The notes: generated by a model from the sequence alone, not told the origin. A stretch of 7,323 bases of DNA from an uncultured Bacteroidota bacterium (GCA_903837025.1 CAILTC010000117.1:1-7323); one strand, 5' to 3'; shown: positions 1 through 6,946, numbered from the stretch's first letter. Translations and numbers: made by a program.

Positions 1-274
1 CATAACCTTAGAAAGTGAAAGTGGAAGCAACATCGAAGCTAGCGGAAAAGCTTTAAAATTAGAAACTTCTTCATCAAGTGGAAGCGAAATTAAAGCAGAC
101 AAATTGATGACAAACGAAGTAATCGCGCAATCCTCAAGCGGAAGCAGCACCTCAGTATATCCTATTGTAAAACTAGATGCAAAAGCCTCAAGCGGAAGTT
201 CTATACATTATTATAAAACTCCAAAAAATATTTCAAAAGGAGAAAGCTCAGGAGGCAGTATCAACCAAAAATAA
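1..274 (+). CDS. DUF2807 (GIN-domain) protein, 3' end only
   Basis: This is the C-terminal 90 residues of a larger protein; the start lies left of the window and the stop is TAA at 272-274. The peptide carries a Ser-Gly-Ser turn motif four times (variants SGSNI, SGSEI, SGSST, SGSSI). The glycines are 19, 20 and 18 residues apart, as expected for successive turns of a right-handed beta-solenoid. This pattern is typical of the Bacteroidota family called putative auto-transporter adhesin, head GIN domain (DUF2807), whose members usually carry an N-terminal signal peptide and are thought to act outside the cytoplasm. Their molecular role is not established. The last residues (GGSINQK) are a short hydrophilic tail. 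A terminator follows, so the gene probably ends its own transcript. The next gene belongs to the same family, so the two form a tandem pair. Family call is fairly sure; function unknown. Confidence 0.82.
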   Translation, partial: ITLESESGSNIEASGKALKLETSSSSGSEIKADKLMTNEVIAQSSSGSSTSVYPIVKLDAKASSGSSIHYYKTPKNISKGESSGGSINQK

Positions 275-298
275 AAAAATTTAGCACTAAAAAACAAG

Positions 299-330
299 AA
301 AATCATTCATCAAAAGTGGATGATTTTTTT
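299..330 (+). terminator. rho-independent terminator after the first DUF2807 gene
   Basis: An 11-bp stem pairs 299-309 with 317-327, with one G-U wobble at 307/319 and a 7-base loop. It ends in a run of seven T (324-330). It lies 25 bases after the stop codon of the upstream gene, which is the expected place. Confidence 0.75.
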
Positions 331-337
331 ATATTTG
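330..337 (+). promoter_or_regulatory. candidate -7 element (TATATTTG) for the second DUF2807 gene
   Basis: The octamer TATATTTG is an exact match to the flavobacterial -7 consensus TAnnTTTG and lies 23 bases before the ATG at 361. No TTG is seen at the usual -33 distance, so the promoter is only half supported. It begins in the T tract of the preceding terminator, so termination and restart would be almost directly coupled in space. Confidence 0.45.
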
Positions 338-360
338 TAAAACACTTAACTTCAGCTAAA

Positions 361-1189
361 ATGAAAAAAAATTACACCTTATTGCTACTCTTATTCATTT
401 CTACATTGGCATTGGCACAAAAATTAGAAAAGATAAAAGGTACAAAAATAGTAACTATCGAACAAAAACAAATAGGTGATTTCGATGCGCTTGAAGTAGG
501 AAACAACATTGAAGTATATCTAGAAAAAGGAAAAAAAAACGGAGCTAACAATTGAAGCCGATGAAAATCTTCATAGTATAATTGGGATCGATTTGACTGG
601 TAATACACTTCGTATAAACACCTTGAAAGAGGCTACAAGTTACAAGAAACTAATCGTGAGAATCACTTATACGAATGATTTAAAAAGGATAACTTCAAAA
701 AATGAAGCAATCATAAATGGTATTGAAGAAATTAAATTAGACGATATAAGCCTTAAATCCTTTGACACTTCAAAACTCAACATGAACGTTGATTCAAAGA
801 ATTTTGTATTAGAAGCAGATGATAAATCAAAAATCGAACTCAATCTAAAATCAGAAAACACAACTTTTTCATTAAGCAAGAATTCAACATTGAAAGCTTT
901 GATTACCTCAACGAATTTAAAATGTGATTTATACCAAAAAACAAAAGCAATATTAGAAGGCGAGGTACCAAATGCAGTTATTCGATTGGATAATAATTCG
1001 GAATTTACAGGAAATAAACTCCTTATAAAAAATGCCGAATTGATTGCTGAAGGTTATTCGAAATGCTCCATTAATGTGAATACCAATATTACTATTGATG
1101 CTTCTGGAAACTCAGAAATTAAAATCTACGGAACCCCAAAAATAGACCTCAAACGATTTGCCGATTCAGCCACTTTGATCAAAAAATAA
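361..1189 (+). pseudogene. DUF2807 (GIN-domain) secreted protein, frame broken at an A9 run
   Basis: Translation from ATG 361 gives a signal peptide (MKK, a Leu-rich core, then ALA before QKL) and the typical family opening DALEVGNNIEVYLEKG. The frame then ends early at a TGA at 553-555. Moving forward one base within the A run at 531-539 continues the family pattern (TELTIEADENL, then GNTLRI) without a stop to TAA at 1187-1189. With eight A residues the gene would encode about 275 residues, ending in the usual YGTPKIDLKRFADSATLIKK. The C-terminal half shows Ser/Thr turn positions spaced 19, 19, 19, 20 and 18 residues apart, as in a beta-solenoid, but without the Ser-Gly-Ser signature of the upstream paralogue. 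The damage may be a true mutation, a sequencing or assembly error, or be corrected by slippage on the A run. All the rest of the coding sequence is intact, which speaks for a recent or tolerated break. Molecular role unknown. Confidence 0.8.
531..539 (+). repeat. A9 homopolymer at the frameshift point
   Basis: Nine consecutive A residues (GG-A9-CGG) sit exactly where the DUF2807 frame changes. Loss of one A restores a single open frame from the signal peptide to the end of the domain. Runs of this length are prone to polymerase slippage in replication and in transcription, and also to sequencing error. Confidence 0.9.
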
Positions 1190-1266
1190 ATCCTCACCCC
1201 TCTCCAACCAAAGGCGATAAGTGTAATTGGAATAAATACATTAGTATTTAAAAACTATTAACCAAT

Positions 1267-1302
1267 AAAAAAGTCTCAATTTCTAAAAATTGAGACTTTT
1301 TT
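1267..1302. terminator. bidirectional terminator between DUF2807 gene and trxB
   Basis: A perfect 16-bp inverted repeat (1267-1282 with 1287-1302) has a 4-base loop (CTAA). The stem core is GTCTCAATTT, flanked by six A on the left and six T on the right, so it provides a U tract for transcripts from either side. It lies between two convergent genes, 77 bases after the plus-strand stop and 21 bases after the trxB stop. Confidence 0.93.
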
Positions 1303-1323
1303 ATTATCTGATTATGCTATAAA

Positions 1324-2271
1324 TTATTCTTTAGCAGCCAAAAATCTTTCGGCATCCAAGGCGGCCATACATCCAGTTCCAGCAGCCGTAATTGCCTGAC
1401 GATATACATGATCTGCTGCATCACCCGCAACAAAAACTCCCTTAACATTCGTTTTTGATGTTCCCGGAATATTAACAATATAACCTGTTTCATCAAGCGT
1501 AAGAAAGTCTTGAAAAATATCCGTATTTGGTTTATGACCGATAGCTGCAAAGAAACCCGTTGCAGGAATATCGAAAATAGCATCGGTAGTTTTATTTTTT
1601 GCTTTTACGCCAGTAACCACTTGTCCGTCACCTAAAATCTCAACCGTATCATGGTTCATCAAAATGGTGATATTTTCAGTTTTGCGAACGCGTTCTTCCA
1701 TAATTTTTGAAGCTCTAAACTTTTCGCTTCGAACAAGCATCGTAACTTTAGAACATAATTTAGATAAATAATGCGCTTCTTCACAAGCAGAATCTCCGGC
1801 TCCAACAATTACAACTTCTTGATTTCTGTAGAAAAAACCATCACAAACAGCACAAGCCGAAACTCCACCACCCATTTTTAAGTAATGTTGTTCGGATGGT
1901 AAACCCAAATATTTAGCCGAAGCACCTGTCGAAATAATTACAGTCTCGCAATGCAATTCGATACTATCATTAATCCAAACTTTATGAACATCACCGCTAA
2001 AATCAACCTTAGTTGCCCAACCATCGCGTATATCTGCACCAAAACGTTGTGCTTGACTTTGCAATTGCACCATCATTTCCGGCCCCGACACTCCATCCAC
2101 ATAACCAGGAAAGTTTTCGACTTCATTGGTTGTTGTTAATTGGCCTCCGGGTTGCATTCCTTGGTATAAAGCAGGATTCATGTTGGCTCTTGCAGCATAT
2201 ATTGCAGCAGTATAACCAGCTGGACCTGAACCTATAATAAGACATTTTATTTTTTCGATTGAAGTAGACAT
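1324..2271 (-). CDS. trxB: thioredoxin reductase (NADPH, FAD-dependent)
   Basis: The 315-residue protein has the normal length and order of a low-molecular-weight thioredoxin reductase. It reduces thioredoxin with electrons from NADPH through FAD and a disulfide, in the cytoplasm. Visible motifs are the FAD-binding GSGPAG (14-19), the GGQL and ENFPG segment (42-55), the redox-active Cys140-Ala-Val-Cys143-Asp, the second nucleotide-binding motif GAGDSACEEA (157-166), GHKPNT (245-250) and the C-terminal FAD motif VFVAGDA (279-285). In the NADPH 2'-phosphate region the usual HRR is LVR followed by SEKFRASK (179-189); the FRASK part is kept. I believe this variant is common in Bacteroidota, so NADPH use is likely but not proven by the motif. 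The ATG at 2271 fits a consensus promoter about 30 bases upstream. The gene is monocistronic: a bidirectional terminator follows it, and the tRNA upstream ends at its own terminator. Confidence 0.97.
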   Translation of the reverse strand: MSTSIEKIKCLIIGSGPAGYTAAIYAARANMNPALYQGMQPGGQLTTTNEVENFPGYVDGVSGPEMMVQLQSQAQRFGADIRDGWATKVDFSGDVHKVWINDSIELHCETVIISTGASAKYLGLPSEQHYLKMGGGVSACAVCDGFFYRNQEVVIVGAGDSACEEAHYLSKLCSKVTMLVRSEKFRASKIMEERVRKTENITILMNHDTVEILGDGQVVTGVKAKNKTTDAIFDIPATGFFAAIGHKPNTDIFQDFLTLDETGYIVNIPGTSKTNVKGVFVAGDAADHVYRQAITAAGTGCMAALDAERFLAAKE

Positions 2272-2302
2272 AATGAATAAATTGATTACTTTTTTATACG
2301 TG

Positions 2303-2332
2303 CAAATGTATGTTTTTTATTAAAAAAAGCAA
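2303..2332 (-). promoter_or_regulatory. trxB promoter (TTG-N19-TACATTTG)
   Basis: On the minus strand a TTG (2332-2330) is followed after 19 bp by TACATTTG (2310-2303), matching the flavobacterial sigma factor consensus at both boxes. The -7 box ends 31 bases before the trxB start codon, leaving a short leader. Confidence 0.8.
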
Positions 2333-2375
2333 TCCTATTTGAGATTTTAGAAATGCAATTCTTTAAATAAATTAA

Positions 2376-2408
2376 ATAAAAAAAAGCCAAACATTTCTGT
2401 TCGGCTTT
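2376..2408 (-). terminator. terminator of tRNA-Pro
   Basis: Read on the minus strand, AAAGCCGAACA and TGTTTGGCTTT pair around a GAAA loop. A long U tract follows, corresponding to the A-rich 2376-2385. One pair is G-U in the minus-strand RNA but would be an A-C mismatch in the plus-strand RNA, which fits action on the minus strand. It directly abuts the tRNA 3' end. Confidence 0.85.
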
Positions 2409-2486
2409 TGGTCGGGGTGGCAGGATTCGAACCTGCGGCCTCCTGCTCCCAAAGCAGGCGCGATAACCGAGCTACGCTACACCCCG
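2409..2486 (-). tRNA. tRNA-Pro, anticodon UGG
   Basis: The minus strand folds as a complete 78-base cloverleaf. The acceptor CGGGGTG pairs with CACCCCG, then come the discriminator A and an encoded CCA. The D arm starts GCG and ends CGC. The anticodon arm CCTGC-TTTGGGA-GCAGG carries anticodon TGG, with a variable loop AGGCC. The T arm is GCAGG-TTCGAAT-CCTGC. A C1-G72 pair with A73 is characteristic of bacterial tRNA-Pro. The UGG anticodon reads CCA and CCG, and often all four Pro codons when modified at U34. The gene stands alone with its own promoter and terminator. Confidence 0.97.
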
Positions 2487-2496
2487 ATAGCGGGTG

Positions 2497-2526
2497 CAAA
2501 TATAATACTAATTTTTAATTTTACAA
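2497..2526 (-). promoter_or_regulatory. tRNA-Pro promoter (TTG-N19-TATATTTG)
   Basis: On the minus strand TTG (2526-2524) is followed after 19 bp by TATATTTG (2504-2497). The -7 box lies 10 bases before the first tRNA base, so transcription would start almost at the mature 5' end. Box sequences and spacing match the trxB promoter. Confidence 0.82.
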
Positions 2527-2626
2527 GCAATACTATTAAATTGATCATTATTATTTTTTAATCAGTGATTTTGACAAAATTTTTATTCAAAAATCAACCT
2601 TTAAAATGGAAGGCAAATCAACTCAA

Positions 2627-2654
2627 AATCATCCCTTTAAACAATCATCCCTTT
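2627..2654. repeat. 12-bp direct repeat (AATCATCCCTTT) in the tRNA-araC gap
   Basis: AATCATCCCTTT occurs at 2627-2638 and again at 2643-2654, a 16-bp period. It lies in the 217-bp gap between the tRNA promoter and the araC-family stop codon. I see no gene and no convincing terminator hairpin in the rest of this gap. The repeat may be a slippage relic; no role is shown. Confidence 0.5.
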
Positions 2655-2703
2655 CGGATTTATTCAGGTATCCAATGGTATAAACAAATTCAACTTTTAT
2701 ACT

Positions 2704-3600
2704 TTAATTCAATATTCTATACTCATTTGGTGTATGGCCAGTACTCTTTTTGAACATTCGGTTAAAATGTTGTGGGTACTTAAATCCGAGTTCAAATGCA
2801 ATTTGGCTTATCGATTTTTCAGTATCGAAAATTCTTTCTTTCGCTATATCAATTAATTTTAATTGGATATGTTCTTGAGCCGATTTACCCGTTTCTTTTT
2901 TGATTAAATCCCCAAAATAATTAGGCGAAAGATGCAAACAATCAGCAAAATAGCTTACAGATGGAAGTCCTAGATCCTGTGAAGTATCCGAATGAAAATA
3001 GTCATTTAAGAGATTTTCAAATTTTGACAATACATTCGTATTAATATTTTCACGGGTAATAAACTGCCTGTCATAAGACCGAACGCAATAATTTAATAAC
3101 AACTCAATAGTATTAGTGACAATACTTTTGCTATGCTTATCAATCGACTGATTCAGTTCATATTCTAATTTGCCGAATAAATCTTTTATGATTTGTTGCT
3201 CTTTTAAAGATAAATGCAGCGCTTCATTTGAATCATAAGAAAAGAACGAATACTGACTCATTTGCTTACCAAGTGCTGTGCCTTTTATTAAATCCGGATG
3301 AAAAAGTAATGCCAAACCCGTAGGCTGATAGTTATCCTCATTATTGATTTCTAAAACTTGTCCCGGGCTAATAAAAACAAGTGTCCCATCGTCATAATCA
3401 TAGGTATTACGACCATATTTCAATTTTCCACAATTTCCCGCTTTTAAAAAAATAGCGTAAAAACCAAAATGCATTCGGCAATGATTCGGAAGCGTTTTAG
3501 TATTGTTATTATCAAAAACACTTATCAAAGGATGTTTTGTCTCTATCTCTTTAAGTGCATTATATTGAGAAATTTTTTCAAGTTTTATTATCCGTTCCAT
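2704..3600 (-). CDS. AraC/XylS-family transcriptional regulator
   Basis: The 298-residue protein has the usual size and layout of a one-component AraC regulator. The N-terminal part contains a cupin-like stretch (DDGTLVFISPGQVLEI, 70-85), the usual effector-binding fold. The C-terminal 90 residues form two helix-turn-helix units: VSYFADCLHLSPNYFGDLIKK (215-235) and SISQIAFELGFKYPQHFNRMFKK (263-285). The signature end GHTPNEYR follows (288-295). The effector is unknown. I chose the ATG at 3600, not the ATG at 3672 in the same frame, because a TATATTTG box at 3635-3628 lies between them and MERIIKLEKI is a natural N-terminus. The gene is divergent from the DUF4440/AKR/SDR cluster with 176 bp between starts, the classic position of a regulator beside its target. 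That it controls the cluster is inference. Similar AraC proteins next to reductase genes are frequent in Bacteroidota. Confidence 0.92.
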   Translation of the reverse strand: MERIIKLEKISQYNALKEIETKHPLISVFDNNNTKTLPNHCRMHFGFYAIFLKAGNCGKLKYGRNTYDYDDGTLVFISPGQVLEINNEDNYQPTGLALLFHPDLIKGTALGKQMSQYSFFSYDSNEALHLSLKEQQIIKDLFGKLEYELNQSIDKHSKSIVTNTIELLLNYCVRSYDRQFITRENINTNVLSKFENLLNDYFHSDTSQDLGLPSVSYFADCLHLSPNYFGDLIKKETGKSAQEHIQLKLIDIAKERIFDTEKSISQIAFELGFKYPQHFNRMFKKSTGHTPNEYRILN

Positions 3601-3627
3601 AGCCCTAATCTTAAAAATTTTATGATA

Positions 3628-3635
3628 CAAATATA
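3628..3635 (-). promoter_or_regulatory. -7 element (TATATTTG) of the araC-family gene
   Basis: The minus strand reads TATATTTG at 3635-3628, an exact TAnnTTTG match, 27 bases before the ATG at 3600. There is no TTG at the usual -33 position (around 3655-3657), so the promoter is weaker in sequence than those of trxB and tRNA-Pro. Confidence 0.5.
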
Positions 3636-3700
3636 ATACTCCGATTGTTAAGAAGTTAGCTCTATTATTCAAATCAGTAATAATGGTAGTAACATCCGTA

Positions 3701-3744
3701 ATTTGTATACCCTAAGGAAACTACTATTTAAGGAAATTTGTAGT
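3701..3744 (+). promoter_or_regulatory. repeat-rich candidate operator upstream of the DUF4440-AKR-SDR cluster
   Basis: Two kinds of direct repeat overlap here: TAAGGAAA at 3713-3720 and 3729-3736 (16 bp apart), and ATTTGTA at 3701-3707 and 3736-3742 (35 bp apart). ACTAC (3720-3724) is also inverted to GTAGT (3740-3744). AraC proteins usually bind tandem half-sites, so direct repeats just upstream of the target start are suggestive. The best plus-strand -7 candidate, GAAATTTG at 3733-3740, lacks the T and A in their normal places. A weak core promoter fits dependence on an activator. This is inference from layout, not a recognised site. Confidence 0.35.
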
Positions 3745-3776
3745 ATCAAAAATCTTAACTAGTAAATCATTTAATC

Positions 3777-4214
3777 ATGAAAAAAACGATTCTTTTATTA
3801 ACTTTACTTTTTACTGGCTTACAATCCTTTTCGCAAACGTCTTCTGAGAAAGAAATACTTCAATTATCGAATGACATCTTTAAATGGGAAGTGGGAAATA
3901 AAATAGATTCTTTAGAAAAAGTCTTCCATGAAAAATTTGTAGTTGTGAGTTCTGACGGAAATAGTCAGTTGAAAAGTGCATATATCAATAGCTTGAAAAG
4001 TGGCGCATTTGTTCATGACAACATAAATATAGAAGAGAATTCGGCTATCGTTTCGGACAACACAGCCATTGTTACTGGAAAAGGTAAATTTTCGGTAACA
4101 GTTTCTGGCAAAAAGATAGAACTTCATCTTTCCTATATGGAAGTATTTACAAGAACCGATTCGGAAAATTCGTGGCAAGTTATCGCTATGAAAGCCAATA
4201 TCCTCGAAAAATAA
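3777..4214 (+). CDS. secreted SnoaL-like / DUF4440 protein (NTF2 fold)
   Basis: The 145-residue protein starts with a clear signal peptide: MKK, a hydrophobic core to about residue 14, and probable cleavage near SFSQ (17-20). The mature part has the pattern of the DUF4440/SnoaL-like branch of the NTF2 fold. An N-terminal helix with Trp37 leads into DSLEKVFHEKFVVVSSDG (44-61). Later strands include NTAIVTGKGKFSVTV (95-109), and the end is YMEVFTRTDSENSWQVIAMKANILEK (120-145). Family members include small enzymes and ligand-binding proteins in a cone-shaped pocket; activity cannot be assigned from sequence here. Export to the periplasm or surface is expected. It leads a probable operon with the AKR gene 33 bp downstream, which suggests a shared substrate or inducer with the two reductases, although they are cytoplasmic. 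Confidence 0.8.
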   Translation: MKKTILLLTLLFTGLQSFSQTSSEKEILQLSNDIFKWEVGNKIDSLEKVFHEKFVVVSSDGNSQLKSAYINSLKSGAFVHDNINIEENSAIVSDNTAIVTGKGKFSVTVSGKKIELHLSYMEVFTRTDSENSWQVIAMKANILEK

Positions 4215-4235
4215 ACTCGTGTTTATAAAAAATAA

Positions 4236-5228
<993 letters not shown>

Positions 5229-5239
5229 AAAAAATAAAG

Positions 5240-6073
5240 ATGAAAAAAGTAATCGTAGTTATTGGCGCGGGATCCATCGGTCAAGCAATTGTTCGTCGTG
5301 TGGGCGCGGGAAAACATATTCTTCTAGCTGATCTTCACCAAGAAAATAATGATGCTGCCGCAAAAGTACTTAGCGAAGCGGGCTTTGAATTGAGTACAAC
5401 AATCGTTGATGTTTCTTCAAGAGAATCCGTTCATGCTTTAGTTGAAACTGCTACGGCAATTGGTAGTGTTACAGGATTGATTCACGCTGCTGGAGTTTCG
5501 CCTTCGCAAGCAAGTCCTGCAACAATACTCAAAGTAGATTTATACGGCACCGCACTTGTATTGGAAGAATTTGGAAATGTTATCGAAAGTGGTGGTTCGG
5601 GAGTAGTAATTGCTTCACAATCGGGGCATCGCTTACCGTCACTACCATCAGAACAAGACAGAGCTTTGGCAATCACTCCTACTGAGGAATTATTATCACT
5701 TCCTTTTCTTCAGTTAGATCAGGTGAAAGATTCGCTCCACGCCTATCAATTATCCAAAAGAGGCAATTCATTACGTGTAAAAGCCGAAGCCGTTCGTTGG
5801 GGAAAACGAGGCGCACGAATTAATACCATTAGTCCAGGAATTATCATTACGCCTTTGGCGAAAGAAGAACTCGCCGGACCACGAGGAGATGGATATCGCA
5901 GAATGCTTGCAATTTCTCCCGCAGGAAGAGCCGGAACACCCGATGAAGTAGGAACCGTTGGCGCTTTATTAATGGGCGCAGACGGTGCATTTATTACCGG
6001 AAGCGATTTCTTGATGGATGGTGGCGTAACTTCCGCCTATTGGTATGGTGAACTGACTCCAAAACCAGAGTAA
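5240..6073 (+). CDS. short-chain dehydrogenase/reductase, 3alpha-HSD/carbonyl-reductase-like
   Basis: The 277-residue classical SDR starts with the Rossmann motif IGAGSIGQAI (8-17). Asp31 at the end of the second strand suggests NAD(H) preference. VDVSS (56-60) is the adenine-contact segment. The NNAG motif is HAAG (82-85), and the helix position usually Asn is Asp100. The catalytic residues are Ser128 (or Ser126), Tyr169 and Lys173 (YQLSK), followed by INTISPGIIITPL (194-206). The distance from Ser128 to Tyr169 is 41, against about 13 in most SDRs. The extra residues 131-168 recall 3alpha-hydroxysteroid dehydrogenase/carbonyl reductase of Comamonas, where, as I recall, Ser114 and Tyr155 are also 41 apart. 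The substrate is unknown. The start is 11 bp after the AKR stop, so the two are probably one transcript. Hand counts of three 60-base rows gave 31, 30 and 24 G+C, above neighbouring genes. No clear terminator follows. Confidence 0.9.
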   Translation: MKKVIVVIGAGSIGQAIVRRVGAGKHILLADLHQENNDAAAKVLSEAGFELSTTIVDVSSRESVHALVETATAIGSVTGLIHAAGVSPSQASPATILKVDLYGTALVLEEFGNVIESGGSGVVIASQSGHRLPSLPSEQDRALAITPTEELLSLPFLQLDQVKDSLHAYQLSKRGNSLRVKAEAVRWGKRGARINTISPGIIITPLAKEELAGPRGDGYRRMLAISPAGRAGTPDEVGTVGALLMGADGAFITGSDFLMDGGVTSAYWYGELTPKPE

Positions 6074-6156
6074 GCAACTCTTTCAAAATATCATCTAAAA
6101 CATAAAATATAATAGATTTTCTAAAGATACCGCTTCATTATAAGGCTTAAATTATG

Positions 6157-6164
6157 TAACTTTG
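6157..6164 (+). promoter_or_regulatory. candidate -7 element (TAACTTTG) for the DedA-like gene
   Basis: TAACTTTG matches TAnnTTTG exactly. The -33 region has only TTC at 6134-6136, 20 bp upstream. Transcription from here would give a leader of about 75 bases before ATG 6247. That leader contains a small hairpin (AAGGT 6178-6182 with ACCTT 6187-6191) of unknown meaning. The rest of the 173-bp gap after the SDR gene shows no gene. Confidence 0.5.
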
Positions 6165-6246
6165 AAATATTCTTTTGAAGGTGTTAACCTTAAAAGTTAA
6201 AACAAATTTCACTTTTCTGCTACTAATCAAAAAAAAAAATATAACT

Positions 6247-6840
6247 ATGTGGTGGCAATATATCGCAGTTTTTTTTGGAGCTTTATTATTTGATGTTGTG
6301 CCTATCCCCTTTCCGCCGGCTTTTACAATTATGCTTTTTTTACAAATAAAATATGATCTAAATATTTGGTTAGTAATCGCAATTGGAGTCATGGGATCGA
6401 TACTAGGCAGGTACATCCTGACCTTATATATTCCGTTTTTTGCTAGTAAAATATTCAAAGCATCTAAAAATGAAGATGTTCAATTTCTTGGCGAAAAAAT
6501 GAAAGAAAAAGGATGGAAAAGTCAAATGGCAATAATCGCTTATTCCTTATTACCGCTACCTACAACTCCTCTATTTTTAGCTGGTGGCATGGCCAAAATA
6601 AAACCTTTGTATATTATTCCTGCCTTTTTTATTGGGAAATTTACAAGTGACACTATTGTTGTTAATTTAGGAAAATACACTTCTGAAAACACCCAAAATA
6701 TATTAGATGGCATATTAAGTTGGGAAACCATAACAAGTTTATCGGTAGGTATTCTATTTATTTTTATCGTCTTGTTTATTGACTGGCGTTCCTTAATTCA
6801 AAAAAATAAATTTCAATTGAATTTCCGAATTTGGATGTAA
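6247..6840 (+). CDS. small multi-pass membrane protein, DedA/VTT (SNARE-associated)-like
   Basis: I chose ATG 6247, giving 197 residues starting MWWQYIAVFFGALLFD. The frame is open upstream to a TTG at 6175, but that adds a Lys-rich stretch covered by the leader. Hydrophobic segments lie near 5-32, 38-65, 92-115, 119-142 and 162-179, with a hydrophilic Lys/Glu-rich loop at 68-91. Two proline-rich turns within membrane regions, PIPFPP (19-24) and LPLPTTP (102-108), followed by FLAGGMAKIKPLYIIPAFFIG, resemble the re-entrant halves of DedA/VTT proteins. These act in lipid scrambling or proton-coupled transport and envelope homeostasis. GSILGR (50-55) fits the family G-x-x-x-G-R segment. Arg residues found in the second half of the better-studied E. 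coli DedA proteins are not seen in LPLPTTP. The family call is therefore tentative; an integral inner-membrane protein is certain. The following 106-bp gap shows no strong terminator. Confidence 0.6.
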   Translation: MWWQYIAVFFGALLFDVVPIPFPPAFTIMLFLQIKYDLNIWLVIAIGVMGSILGRYILTLYIPFFASKIFKASKNEDVQFLGEKMKEKGWKSQMAIIAYSLLPLPTTPLFLAGGMAKIKPLYIIPAFFIGKFTSDTIVVNLGKYTSENTQNILDGILSWETITSLSVGILFIFIVLFIDWRSLIQKNKFQLNFRIWM

Positions 6841-6910
6841 TTTGGATATTTCAAAAAAAACTTTCTTAATACCCATAAAATACACACGGTATAAGTCTCT
6901 ATAATTTTCT

Positions 6911-6918
6911 TAAATTTA
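6911..6918 (+). promoter_or_regulatory. weak -7-like box (TAAATTTA) before the DUF2339 gene
   Basis: TAAATTTA matches seven of eight positions of TAnnTTTG, 28 bases before ATG 6947. No TTG is found at the expected -33 distance. In such AT-rich sequence a chance match is quite possible. Confidence 0.25.
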
Positions 6919-6946
6919 CAATTATAATTATTTAAAAAGCTTGTCT

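Noticed and set aside
1191..1216. CCTCACCCCTCTCC followed by AAAGGCG, resembling a piece of a dispersed intergenic palindrome
   Set aside because: The right arm does not pair with the left arm here, so at most it is a degenerate remnant; nothing supports a function.
1951..2237. Plus-strand open frames of 62 and 74 codons inside trxB
   Set aside because: They are shadows of the well-supported trxB gene on the minus strand.
2565..2753. A 62-codon plus-strand open frame between tRNA-Pro and the araC-family gene
   Set aside because: It overlaps the 3' end of the araC-family gene on the other strand, has no promoter or recognisable motif, and its composition looks like noncoding AT-rich sequence.
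3601..3672. A 24-codon N-terminal extension of the AraC-family protein starting at the ATG at 3672
   Set aside because: A consensus -7 box for the same gene lies inside this stretch at 3635-3628, and the extension has no family-like sequence; the ATG at 3600 is better placed.
6175..6246. A longer start (TTG at 6175) for the DedA-like protein
   Set aside because: It would begin only about ten bases past the -7 box and adds a Lys-rich stretch; ATG 6247 places the first membrane segment at the N-terminus.
6866..6896. Possible terminator (ATACC with GGTAT) after the DedA-like gene
   Set aside because: Only five pairs with a wide loop and no T tract behind it.
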